Both the position numbers and the translations under genes were made by a program. The notes beneath the pieces are model-generated. The model was given only the letters and a program-made list of their open reading frames with translations. It made no database searches and was not told the DNA's origin. From Micromonospora lupini (lineage in GTDB: Bacteria > Actinomycetota > Actinomycetes > Mycobacteriales > Micromonosporaceae), in contig NZ_JAPENL010000003.1 in assembly GCF_026342015.1 (NCBI RefSeq), positions 496,001 to 560,000 on the forward strand: a stretch of 64,000 nt of DNA, read 5' to 3'. Shown in pieces: positions 8,557 through 16,055 of the stretch (position 1 is its first letter; each line of letters opens with the position of its first letter).

Positions 8557-9994
8557 GCAGACCCCGGCGGCCTCCCCGGTGACCCTGCCCGGGTACGCCG
8601 GCACCGCCCGGATCGACGAGCTGCGCGCCACCGAGTACCGGCACCTCGACAGGCACGGCCAGGTCTACCTCGACTACGCAGGCAGCGGGGTGACCGCGCA
8701 GGCCCAGGTGCGGGCGCACCACGACCGACTGCTGTCCGGCCTCTACGGCAACCCGCACTCGGAGAGCCCCACCAGCGCGGCGGCCGGGTCGCTTGTCGAG
8801 TCGACCCGGCGGGCGGTGCTCGACTTCTTCCACGCCGACCCGGCCGAGTACGCGGTGGTCTTCACCCCGAACGCCAGCGGCGCCTGTCGGCTGGTCGGCG
8901 AGGCGTACGACTTCGGCCAGGTCGCGCCGTTCGCGTTGACCTGGGACAACCACAACTCGGTAAACGGCATCCGGGAGTACGCCCGGGCGGCCGGCGCCCC
9001 GGTGCGGTACGTACCGCTGAGCGGGCCGGAGCTGCGGGTCGCCGAGTCCGACCTGGTCACGGTGCTCGACGCCGAGCGGCGGGGGCCCTCCGGTCGCCGT
9101 GGACTGTTCGCGTACCCGGCGCAGAGCAACTTCTCCGGCGTGCAGCACCCGCTGGACTGGGTCGAGCTGGCGCACCGGCACGGCTACGACGTACTGCTCG
9201 ACGCCGCCGCGTTCGCCGCGACGAACCGGCTGGATCTGCGCTCCGTTCGACCCGACTTCGTCTGCCTGAGCTGGTACAAGCTCTTCGGCTACCCGACTGG
9301 CGTCGGCGCGCTGCTGGCCCGCCGCGACGCGCTGGCCCGGCTGCGCCGGCCGTGGTTCGCCGGCGGCACCATCCGCGCGGTGAGCGTGCAGGGCGACTGG
9401 CACCGCTCGATGGACGACGAGTCGGCGTTCGAGGACGGCACCCTCAACTTCCTGAGCATCCCGGACGTGGAATTCGGACTGCGGTGGCTCGACTCGATAG
9501 GCGTGGACCTCGTGCACACCCGGGTCGGGCTGCTCACCGAGTGGCTGCTGGGCCGCCTGACCACGCTGCGGCACCGCAGCGGCGAACCGTTGGTGCGGGT
9601 GTACGGGCCGACGACGGGCGTGGGTCGGGGAGGCACCGTGACGTTCAACGTCCTGCGCCCGGACGGCGCCCCGGTCGACGAGCGGCTCGTCGCGCGCGAG
9701 TCCGCCGCGGCCGGCTTCTCGCTGCGGACCGGCTGCTTCTGCAACCCGGGCGCCGGCGAGGGCGCGTTCGAGATCAGCGAGACCTCGTTGCGGCGCGGGC
9801 TGCTCGCGCGTGTCGACACGATCGACGAATATCTCGGCGCGCTGCGGTTGCCGACCGGCGGCGCGGTCCGGGTCTCGTTCGGCCTGGCCTCGAACGCCTC
9901 CGACGCGGAACGCTTCCTCGCCTTCGTCGAGGCGTCCTACCTCGACCGGGACGTCAGCGCCGCACCGCCGCTGCCTCCCCGCCTGCGCTGCTGA
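8546..9994 (+). CDS. PLP-dependent class V aminotransferase-fold enzyme, Moco-sulfurase/cysteine-desulfurase type
   Basis: This 482-residue protein resembles the N-terminal NifS-like domain of molybdenum cofactor sulfurase. Shared features are YLDYAGSGVT, YGNPHSESPTS, FTPNASGACRLVGE, LLDAAAFAATN and the PLP-lysine segment SWYKLFGYPTGVGALL (Lys245). The likely persulfide-forming cysteine lies in LRTGCFCNPGAGEGAFE (Cys397 or Cys399). No MOSC domain follows, unlike the eukaryotic enzyme. It should therefore strip sulfur (or selenium) from cysteine or a related compound and pass it to an unknown acceptor. The GTG at 8546 has GGGAGG 6 bp upstream and lies inside the exporter gene. No molybdopterin genes are nearby, so the acceptor remains open. 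Confidence 0.85.
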   Translation: MRPEQTPAASPVTLPGYAGTARIDELRATEYRHLDRHGQVYLDYAGSGVTAQAQVRAHHDRLLSGLYGNPHSESPTSAAAGSLVESTRRAVLDFFHADPAEYAVVFTPNASGACRLVGEAYDFGQVAPFALTWDNHNSVNGIREYARAAGAPVRYVPLSGPELRVAESDLVTVLDAERRGPSGRRGLFAYPAQSNFSGVQHPLDWVELAHRHGYDVLLDAAAFAATNRLDLRSVRPDFVCLSWYKLFGYPTGVGALLARRDALARLRRPWFAGGTIRAVSVQGDWHRSMDDESAFEDGTLNFLSIPDVEFGLRWLDSIGVDLVHTRVGLLTEWLLGRLTTLRHRSGEPLVRVYGPTTGVGRGGTVTFNVLRPDGAPVDERLVARESAAAGFSLRTGCFCNPGAGEGAFEISETSLRRGLLARVDTIDEYLGALRLPTGGAVRVSFGLASNASDAERFLAFVEASYLDRDVSAAPPLPPRLRC

Positions 9995-10059
9995 CGCGCC
10001 CGGGCCCCGCACTGCTGACGCACGCGCCAGACGGCCCGCGCCGCTGACGTGCCAGGGGG

Positions 10060-10458
10060 CTAGACGGCCTGCGCCACCGATGCCGGGCGGTGCTTGATCT
10101 CCTCCATGAACGCGAACCGGGCGGTCAGCTCGGCGAGCGTCAGCCCGGACCGCCAGGCCGAGGCCACCTGGGCGACCTGGACGAGGTCCATGCAGTCGCC
10201 GCGTGCGAGAACCTCCTCCGCCGCCCGGATGTCGATCATGAAGTATCGGGCCTGCGAGCCCAGCCCGACGCAGACCACACCCTGCTCGGAGTGCAGCTCG
10301 GCGCAGGTGAAGCGGCCGCGCCCCTGCTCGGGGGCCGTCACCCGCCCGACGTCGAGCTGGTGACGGGCAGCGGTCTCGATGAGCGCGGGGGCGAGGCCAC
10401 CCCGCTCGACCAGGTCCGGGTAGAGGCGCACACCCAACGCCGCCGACGCGTCGCTCAT
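10060..10458 (-). CDS. Hypothetical protein, possibly DUF6193-like
   Basis: The 132-residue soluble protein has no signal peptide or membrane segment. The layout LYPDLVERGGLAPALIETAARHQL, a short strand-rich middle (FTCAELHSEQGVVCVGLG) and a C-terminal W-x-SGLTLAELTARFAFM-like end recalls DUF6193 proteins of actinomycetes, but this is a memory-based resemblance and the function is unknown. The ATG at 10458 is chosen over an upstream in-frame start because GGGAG lies close before it and the conserved part begins here. It stands alone, convergent with the PLP enzyme gene. Confidence 0.65.
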   Translation of the reverse strand: MSDASAALGVRLYPDLVERGGLAPALIETAARHQLDVGRVTAPEQGRGRFTCAELHSEQGVVCVGLGSQARYFMIDIRAAEEVLARGDCMDLVQVAQVASAWRSGLTLAELTARFAFMEEIKHRPASVAQAV

Positions 10459-10636
10459 GACTGACTCCCACTTCCTTGTGACAGAGACCAGCAGTACGCA
10501 GGTTACGGGGAGGTTTCCTGCGAACCTCGTCATCCTGTCCCGCGTGGACGCTCCACGGCAATAGGAAGGGTCGATTCGACAGCTATCGAGGGGTGTGATC
10601 CGCCGGTAACGGACCGTGGCCGCACTGGAAACACTC

Positions 10637-10686
10637 TTGACAGAAACCCGTTAAATCGACATGCTTCGTTATAGAGAGCGCTCTCT
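10637..10686 (+). promoter_or_regulatory. Promoter with CebR-like palindromic operator before the GH16 gene
   Basis: A consensus -35 box TTGACA lies at 10637-10642, with a weak -10 near 10660 (17-bp spacing). Just downstream, 10673-10686 is a perfect 14-bp palindrome AGAGAGCGCTCTCT. It shares the GAGCGCTC core of sites bound by CebR-type LacI repressors (TGGGAGCGCTCCCA in Streptomyces), which respond to cello- or gluco-oligosaccharides. It would cover the start of transcription. No such regulator is encoded in the window; the regulator identity is inferred. Confidence 0.6.
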
Positions 10687-10735
10687 GTCTCTCCGGCGCC
10701 GCCACCTCCGCCACCTGCCCGCTGAGGAGCCTCCC

Positions 10736-11992
10736 GTGTTCACAGCCCGTCCCGCACGCCGCCTGCGGCCCCTCGCCCTCGCGGCGGTCGCCCTCGTCAC
10801 CACCCTCGCCTCCCTCACCCTCCCGGGCCAGTCCGACCGGGCCGAGGCCGCCATCGGCCCGATCACCTGGCAGGACGAGTTCAATGCCCCGGCCGGCACA
10901 CCCGTCGACCAGAGCAGATGGCGCTTCGACACCGGCGGTGGCGGCTGGGGCAACAACGAGCGGCAGTACTACACGAACAGCACCAGCAACGCGGTGCACG
11001 ACGGCCAGGGCAACCTCGTCATCACCGCCCGCCGGGAGAACCCGGCCAACTACCAGTGCCACTACGGTCGCTGCGAGTACACCTCGGCGCGGCTGCTGAC
11101 GGCGGCGACCTTCACCCAGACGTACGGCCGCTTCGAGGCGCGCATCAAGATCCCGCGCGGCCAGGGCATCTGGCCGGCGTTCTGGATGCTCGGCACCGGC
11201 GGCGGATGGCCCGACGCCGGCGAGATCGACGTCATGGAGAACATCGGCCGAGAGCCGAACACCGTCTACGGCACGGTGCACGGGCCCGGCTATTCCGGCG
11301 CCGGCGGCATCACCGGCAGCCGGAGCATCGGCAGCCCGCTCGCCGACGGCTTCCACGACTACCGGGTGGACTGGGAGCCGAACGCCATCACCTGGTACCT
11401 GGACGGAGTGCAGTACCACCGGGTCGACCCCGCCCGCCTCGGCGGCAACAGGTGGGTGTTCGACCACCCGTTCTTCATGATCCTCAACGTGGCGGTCGGC
11501 GGCAACTGGCCCGGCTACCCGGACGGCTCCACCCAGTTCCCCCAGCAAATGCTCGTCGACTACGTCCGGGTGTCGAGCTACACCTCCGGCGGCGGCGACC
11601 CGGCGCCCGGCACCACCCGGATCAGGGGGGCGCAGAGCGGGCGCTGCGTCGACATCCCGAGCGCCAACCCGGTCGAGGGAGCCAAGCTGCAGATCTGGGA
11701 CTGCAACACGACCGCGGCGCAGGCGTGGACGTTCGCCTCCGACGGCACCGTCCGCGCGATGGGCAAGTGCATGGATCCGGCCTGGGCCGGCACCGCCAAC
11801 GGCACCGAGGTCAACCTGGTGAGCTGCAACGGCAATCCGGCCCAGCGCTTCACCCTCAACAGCGCGGGCGACCTGGTCAACCTCAGCGCCAACAAGTGCG
11901 TGGACGTGCGGGACGCCAACCCCAACAACGGCGGCAAGCTGCACCTGTGGGACTGCCTCGGAGCGGCCAACCAGAAGTGGTCCCGCTTCTGA
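10736..11992 (+). CDS. Secreted GH16 beta-glucanase with RICIN/CBM13 domain
   Basis: A 418-residue secreted enzyme. A signal peptide (RRLRPLALAAVALVTTLASLTL...AEA) precedes a glycoside hydrolase family 16 domain with the catalytic motif EIDVME (nucleophile Glu163, acid/base Glu168) after GIWPAFWMLGTGGGWPDAG. The C-terminal 120 residues form a ricin-type beta-trefoil with repeated QxW motifs (AQAWTF, AQRFTL, NQKWSRF) and GRCVDI/GKCMDP/NKCVDV repeats. It probably hydrolyses beta-1,3- or mixed-linked glucans such as laminarin or fungal wall. The GTG at 10736 has GAGGAGC 6 bp upstream. The palindrome at 10673-10686 suggests oligosaccharide-controlled repression. Confidence 0.92.
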   Translation: MFTARPARRLRPLALAAVALVTTLASLTLPGQSDRAEAAIGPITWQDEFNAPAGTPVDQSRWRFDTGGGGWGNNERQYYTNSTSNAVHDGQGNLVITARRENPANYQCHYGRCEYTSARLLTAATFTQTYGRFEARIKIPRGQGIWPAFWMLGTGGGWPDAGEIDVMENIGREPNTVYGTVHGPGYSGAGGITGSRSIGSPLADGFHDYRVDWEPNAITWYLDGVQYHRVDPARLGGNRWVFDHPFFMILNVAVGGNWPGYPDGSTQFPQQMLVDYVRVSSYTSGGGDPAPGTTRIRGAQSGRCVDIPSANPVEGAKLQIWDCNTTAAQAWTFASDGTVRAMGKCMDPAWAGTANGTEVNLVSCNGNPAQRFTLNSAGDLVNLSANKCVDVRDANPNNGGKLHLWDCLGAANQKWSRF

Positions 11993-12000
11993 CGAGACCG

Positions 12001-12054
12001 GCACGCGGCGGTGGGCCGTCCGGGCAGAGCCTCGGACGGCCCACCGCCGCGTGC
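12001..12054 (+). terminator. Terminator after the GH16 gene
   Basis: A perfect 22-bp inverted repeat (12001-12022 with 12033-12054) and 10-nt loop begin 8 bp past the stop codon. It is the strongest hairpin in this part of the window and is followed by GTATTG rather than a T-run. Confidence 0.88.
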
Positions 12055-12150
12055 GTATTGGGCAGCCCGATTCGGTCGATGAACCAGGTAGCCGCGTCAC
12101 GCCCGCTATGTTCGGTTTAATCCGGATACAGCCGTTACGGGAGTGAGCCC

Positions 12151-13173
12151 ATGTCACACCACCTCGATACGCCCCTCGCCGCCCAGGGCGGCCAGCTCTA
12201 CATCGACGACCTGTACGTCTTCAACGGCGACCGCGCCACGGTGTTCGTCATGGACGTCAACAGCTCGGTGACCAAGGCCGACATCAAGCGCGGCTTCCAC
12301 GCGGAGGCCCGCTACGAGTTCAAGATCCACTTCAACGGCTCGGACCTGGAGGAGCTGACCTACCGATTCGCCTTCGGCGAGCCGGACGGCAACGCCACGC
12401 AGACCCTCGAGCTGTACGAACTCACCGGCGCGGACGCCCGCGACGACGCCGCGATGGGCACTCCCATCGCCCAGGGCAGGACCGGCGAGATGACGACCGG
12501 GCAGCGCGTCCGGATCTGGGCGGGCCGGATCACCGACCCGTTCTACATCGACCTCGACGAGCTCGCCACGATCAACGGCGCGGTCAAGAACGGCGCGCGT
12601 GTGGACCGCTCGGCGTGGCGGGTCGACCAGGCCAAGAACAGCTTCGCCGGCACCACTGTCGAGTCGATCGTGCTGGAGGTCTCCCACGACGAACCGCTGC
12701 TGCGCGAGGGCACCGAGATCGGCGTCTGGTGTCGGACCCTGCTGGCCACCGACGCGGGCGGGTGGCGGCAGATCAACCGCGCGGGCCACCCCATGATGTG
12801 GCCCGTCTTCTGGCCGCACGACACCGACTTCTCGGACCCGGCGAACTTCCGACACCCCAGCCAGGACCTCCCCGAGGACGGAGAGGAGATCGCCAAGGCG
12901 GTCGCCGGGGTCGTCGCGGCGAACGGCACCGCGCCGGACCCGCAGGCGTACGGCTGGAGCGTCGCCCGGACGCTCTACCCGGACGTGCTGTCGTACACGG
13001 TCGGCACGGCCGCCAACTACGGCTTCGCTGTGCACAACGGCCGCACCATGGCCGACAACGCGCCCGAGGTGATGTTCTCCCTGGTCCTCAACACCGGCAC
13101 CACCTCGGGTCTCACACCCGATGTCACGAAGGCCGCGCGCGCCGACGGCTTCCCGTACGTCGTCCCAGCCTGA
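12151..13173 (+). CDS. DUF4331 family protein
   Basis: The 340-residue protein opens with SHHLDTPLAAQGGQLYIDDLYVF, the recognisable start of DUF4331 proteins, and continues with the family's beta-rich body (TVFVMDVNSS, FKIHFNGSDLEELTYRFAFGEP, RVRIWAGRITDPFYIDLDEL). No signal peptide is visible, although many relatives are secreted. The function of the family is not established. A GGGAG ribosome-binding site precedes the ATG. It is probably monocistronic, lying between the large GH16 terminator and another hairpin at 13252. Confidence 0.85.
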   Translation: MSHHLDTPLAAQGGQLYIDDLYVFNGDRATVFVMDVNSSVTKADIKRGFHAEARYEFKIHFNGSDLEELTYRFAFGEPDGNATQTLELYELTGADARDDAAMGTPIAQGRTGEMTTGQRVRIWAGRITDPFYIDLDELATINGAVKNGARVDRSAWRVDQAKNSFAGTTVESIVLEVSHDEPLLREGTEIGVWCRTLLATDAGGWRQINRAGHPMMWPVFWPHDTDFSDPANFRHPSQDLPEDGEEIAKAVAGVVAANGTAPDPQAYGWSVARTLYPDVLSYTVGTAANYGFAVHNGRTMADNAPEVMFSLVLNTGTTSGLTPDVTKAARADGFPYVVPA

Positions 13174-13251
13174 CGGTCGGGGACGCGACGGAGCAGGCGT
13201 CGGCAGCCGCCCTCGCCACCCCGGCGACTCGGAGTCGCGGCGCTCTCCGTA

Positions 13252-13274
13252 GGACGAAAAGAGCAGTTTCGTCC
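13252..13274 (+). terminator. Intrinsic terminator with T-run
   Basis: An 8-bp stem (13252-13259 with 13267-13274) and 7-nt loop are followed by GTTTTA. It lies 78 bp after the DUF4331 stop and before the promoter region of the WxL-like gene. It is one of the few hairpins here with a T-rich tail. Confidence 0.7.
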
Positions 13275-13345
13275 GTTTTAGGCGTTCGTGCATGCATAAC
13301 CTTTGTTCCGGGCCCAATGGGGGTTTTCAGGATGAAGGAGACTTG

Positions 13346-13894
13346 ATGCGAAGGAAACTTCTCGCCGCCGGCCTGGCCGGTATCGCCGCAGCCGTGGCCC
13401 TCGCCGGGCCAGCCGCCGCGGACACTACGGGCGACACGATCGTGACCCTCACCGTCAACGCCGCCGGCGGTCTCTCGATCACGGTGCCGGCCACGGCGAA
13501 CATCGGAAACGGCGTGGAGGGCACGACCGTCTCCGGCCAACTGGGTCCGGTCACCGTGCTGGACCAACGGGGGTCGCTCACCCCGAACTGGACCGCCACC
13601 GTGGTCTCCACCGACTTCGTCAGCGGCGGTGGCACCTCCGGGGAGACGATCCCGGCCATCAACGTCCTGTATTGGTCGGGCCCCACGACCGGAACGGCCG
13701 GCGGCGGTACCTTCACGCCGGGACAGCCGACCGCAGCCCAGGCCGTGATCATCAACGTTCCGCGGACGGCGTTCAGCCACACGGGTGGCACCGGCAACAA
13801 CTTCGCGAGCTGGAATCCCACGCTGCAGGTGAACATCCCGGATGGCACCGTCGAGGGCACCTACACCGGGACGGTGACACATTCGGTGGTCTGA
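13346..13894 (+). CDS. Secreted WxL-domain-like surface protein
   Basis: A 182-residue secreted protein. The signal peptide (RRKLLAAGLAGIAAAVALAGPAAA) is followed by an all-beta domain with TLTVNAAGGLSITVPAT, VTVLDQRGSLTPNWTATV, and a C-terminal WNPTLQVNIPDGTVEGTYTGTVTHSVV. That pattern resembles WxL-type cell-wall-binding domains. The following gene encodes a DUF916-like protein, the usual partner of WxL proteins, which supports the assignment. The ATG has GAAGGAG upstream. The pair may form a complex on the cell wall; a fimbrial or adhesive role is only a possibility. Confidence 0.7.
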   Translation: MRRKLLAAGLAGIAAAVALAGPAAADTTGDTIVTLTVNAAGGLSITVPATANIGNGVEGTTVSGQLGPVTVLDQRGSLTPNWTATVVSTDFVSGGGTSGETIPAINVLYWSGPTTGTAGGGTFTPGQPTAAQAVIINVPRTAFSHTGGTGNNFASWNPTLQVNIPDGTVEGTYTGTVTHSVV

Positions 13895-13910
13895 GCCGCT
13901 CGGCCGGCTG

Positions 13911-14915
13911 GTGCTGCTGGCCTCGGTCGCTCTCGTAGCGGTCGGGGCGTCGGCGGCACCAGCCGTTGCCGCGCGGGAGCAGCGGTACGAACCTGGGGAC
14001 GATCCCGCCGCGATCAACCTTCGACTGCTGGACATCCCCGCCGCCCGGGCCGAGGATCCCCGCGCCCGGGTCTACATCATCGACCACCTCAAGCCGGGCG
14101 CGACGATCAGCCGCCGGGTCGAGGTGCGCAACGATTCCCCGGCGACGCAGAAGATCGAGCTCTACGCCGGGGCGGCCTCGGTCGAGAACGACGGCTTCAC
14201 CGTGCCCGATGACCGCACCGGCAACGACCTCAGCGGCTGGATCAGACTGAAGACGGCCGCCATCGAGCTCGCCCCGGGCGAACGTGACTCGGTCGCGGTG
14301 GAGATCGCCGTCCCGAAGAAGGCGTCCAGGGGCGAGCGGTACGCCGCCATCTGGGCGCAGGTGACAAGCGGGTCGAAGCAGAGCGGCAACGTGGTGCAGG
14401 TGCACCGAGTGGGTATCCGCGTCTATCTCGACGTCGGTCCGGGCGGCGAGCCACCGACGGACTTTCGCATCGGTGACCTGGCAGCCGAGCGCGGGATCGG
14501 CGAGTTTCCGGTGGTCACCGCGAATGTCACCAACACCGGTGAACGTGCGCTGGACATGACCGGACGCCTGACGATGAGCAAGGGAGCGGTCCAGGCCGGG
14601 CCGTTCAAGGTCACCAACGGCCTGACGATCCTGCCCGGCCAGAGCGGCAAGGTCCGCATCGAGGTCAACCAGGCCCTGCCCGCAGGCGTCTGGGACGTAC
14701 AGGTGCTCCTCGCCAGCGGGCTTGTGGAACGGAAGGCGGAGGGACGGATCACCCTGCCCGTCGCGGCACCGATGGCGGTGGAGGAGTCCCCGAGGGGGGT
14801 CTGGCTCGCCTACGCGACAGGCATCGCGGCACTGCTGGTGCTCGTCGTACTGGTCGGCTGGTATCTCGCCCGCCGACAACCGACACGTCTCACGCCGGGT
14901 CGCCGGTTGGGTTGA
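13911..14915 (+). CDS. DUF916-like (WxL-interacting) membrane-anchored surface protein
   Basis: A 334-residue exported protein with a hydrophobic N-terminus (LLASVALVAVGASAAPAVAA), two immunoglobulin-like parts and a C-terminal membrane helix (about residues 295-318, WLAYATGIAALLVLVVLVGWYLARR) with a positive tail. The first part (INLRLLDIPAARAEDPRARVYIIDHLKPGATISRRVEVRNDS, then GERYAAIWAQV) matches the peptidoglycan-binding region of DUF916 proteins. The GTG at 13911 has no clear ribosome-binding site and lies 17 bp after the previous stop. An ATT at 13881 would overlap the upstream gene and add arginines to the signal peptide, so the true start may be earlier. Translational coupling to the WxL-like gene is likely. 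Confidence 0.72.
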   Translation: MLLASVALVAVGASAAPAVAAREQRYEPGDDPAAINLRLLDIPAARAEDPRARVYIIDHLKPGATISRRVEVRNDSPATQKIELYAGAASVENDGFTVPDDRTGNDLSGWIRLKTAAIELAPGERDSVAVEIAVPKKASRGERYAAIWAQVTSGSKQSGNVVQVHRVGIRVYLDVGPGGEPPTDFRIGDLAAERGIGEFPVVTANVTNTGERALDMTGRLTMSKGAVQAGPFKVTNGLTILPGQSGKVRIEVNQALPAGVWDVQVLLASGLVERKAEGRITLPVAAPMAVEESPRGVWLAYATGIAALLVLVVLVGWYLARRQPTRLTPGRRLG

Positions 14916-14917
14916 CG

Positions 14918-14956
14918 CGGACTGACCTCGCCGGCGCGGCCGGGGAGGTCAGTCCG
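14918..14956. terminator. Bidirectional terminator
   Basis: A perfect 12-bp stem (14918-14929 with 14945-14956) whose GC-rich loop can pair further lies between the convergent genes ending at 14915 and 14967. Confidence 0.8.
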
Positions 14957-14966
14957 CCGAAGGCTG

Positions 14967-15197
14967 TCAGCCCGCGATGTCCCGCGGGTCGCGGCTGCGC
15001 GGGTACGTGTTCTTCTCACCGATCGTGCCGTCCTGCTTCTTGATCACGTGCTCGACGCCCCGGTCGGCCGCCATCTCACGACCCTGCGCCTGCGCATCGG
15101 CTTTGGAGTCGTGCGTGCTGCTGGCCCGGTCGTTGCCCTCCGGGCGGTTCTTCCACTGCCCGTCTTCCTGGTACGTGTCGACGTCACCCTTGACCAT
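14967..15197 (-). CDS. DUF2188 family small protein
   Basis: The 76-residue protein has the DUF2188 layout: GQWKNRPEGNDRASSTHDSKADAQAQGREMAADRGVEHVIKKQDGTIGEKNTY. It is hydrophilic and cytoplasmic, and the family function is unknown. A GGGGAGGAG ribosome-binding site precedes the ATG. It lies 72 bp downstream of the M23 peptidase gene on the same strand and may be co-transcribed with it. Confidence 0.87.
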   Translation of the reverse strand: MVKGDVDTYQEDGQWKNRPEGNDRASSTHDSKADAQAQGREMAADRGVEHVIKKQDGTIGEKNTYPRSRDPRDIAG

Positions 15198-15269
15198 CGC
15201 CCACTCCTCCCCTGCGGCTGAACTGTCAACCGTTCAGTGCCCAGAGTGGTGGTGGGCAAACCGCCGTCC

Positions 15270-15929
15270 TCAGGAGACGACCGGGCAGTTGTTGCTCGTC
15301 CGCCTGACCGTGTACTCGCGATCGTCTGTGGTGATGCCCGACGCCGTACCGTCGAAGTGGGTCTCGACCTTGTCCCAGCCGCGGCGCTGCTCGTAGTGCA
15401 GGTGCGGCGCGCCCGAGTCGCCGGTGCTGCCGAGCCGACCGATCTGCTCGCCCTGGGCGACCCGCTGGCCGGCCTTGACCAGCGGCGGTTCGAGCATGTG
15501 CAGGTACTGCGTCTCCCACTTCCCGCCGTGGTCGATCTTCACCCAGTAGCCGCCACCGCGACCTCGCGGGCCTTCCGGATTCTCCGGTGTACGTCCACCC
15601 AGCGAACCGTTGATGCCCGCCACGGTGACCGTGCCGGCCCCGGAGGCGAGCACCGGGCGCCCCCACGCCTCGCCCTCGATGGGAAACAGATCGACGTCGA
15701 AGTCGTCATGGCCGGGGTACGTGCCGAGCTGCCACGTCTCGCCACAGGAGACGGGGAGCTGGAACAGCGGACGGGGACCTGCCGGCCGCAGCAACGGCAC
15801 GACGACCACGGCCACGCCGACGACTGCCGCCGTCACGACGAGCGCGAGGAGAACGGGGATCGCCCGGCTGCGGGTGCGGCGGTGGCTGGGGGCTGTGGTG
15901 GGGCGGCCGGTCGTCACCGGCCCGAGCAT
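15270..15929 (-). CDS. Membrane-anchored M23 (LytM) family peptidase
   Basis: A 219-residue protein with one N-terminal membrane helix (AIPVLLALVVTAAVVGVAVVVVPLL) and an extracellular M23 peptidase domain. The zinc ligands are visible as HDDFDVDLFP and the second motif HLHYEQRR, with the usual beta-lysostaphin-fold stretches GAGTVTVAG, YWVKIDHGG, YLHM and VAQGEQIGRLGSTGDSGAPHLHY. It probably cleaves peptidoglycan cross-bridges or acts on wall proteins. The ATG at 15929 is chosen because the conserved part and membrane helix follow closely, although no strong ribosome-binding site is seen. It is divergent from the membrane protein gene at 16056, with inverted repeats between the two. Confidence 0.86.
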   Translation of the reverse strand: MLGPVTTGRPTTAPSHRRTRSRAIPVLLALVVTAAVVGVAVVVVPLLRPAGPRPLFQLPVSCGETWQLGTYPGHDDFDVDLFPIEGEAWGRPVLASGAGTVTVAGINGSLGGRTPENPEGPRGRGGGYWVKIDHGGKWETQYLHMLEPPLVKAGQRVAQGEQIGRLGSTGDSGAPHLHYEQRRGWDKVETHFDGTASGITTDDREYTVRRTSNNCPVVS

Positions 15930-15979
15930 GGCAGACGCCGGCAACGCCACGACCGCGGGCTGTACCGAGGGGGTGACAT

Positions 15980-16026
15980 TGCAGTTGCATCGCAAAGGAG
16001 TTAACGTGGGATGCGATGCAGCTGCA
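15980..16026. promoter_or_regulatory. Inverted repeat in the divergent M23/membrane-protein promoter region
   Basis: Two 15-nt arms (15980-15994 and 16012-16026) are inverted copies with one mismatch, separated by 17 nt. The core is TGCATCGCA...TGCGATGCA. A third related half (TGCATTGTGAAA) follows at 16022. The position between divergent starts suggests a regulator-binding site. The regulator is unknown. Confidence 0.5.
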
Positions 16027-16055
16027 TTGTGAAACCGAGACCCGCGAGGACGACG

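Noticed and set aside
9985..10050. Short direct repeats (GCTGCTGACGC-like) after the PLP enzyme stop
   Set aside because: The copies are short, degenerate and in very GC-rich sequence; chance is likely and no hairpin or gene depends on them.
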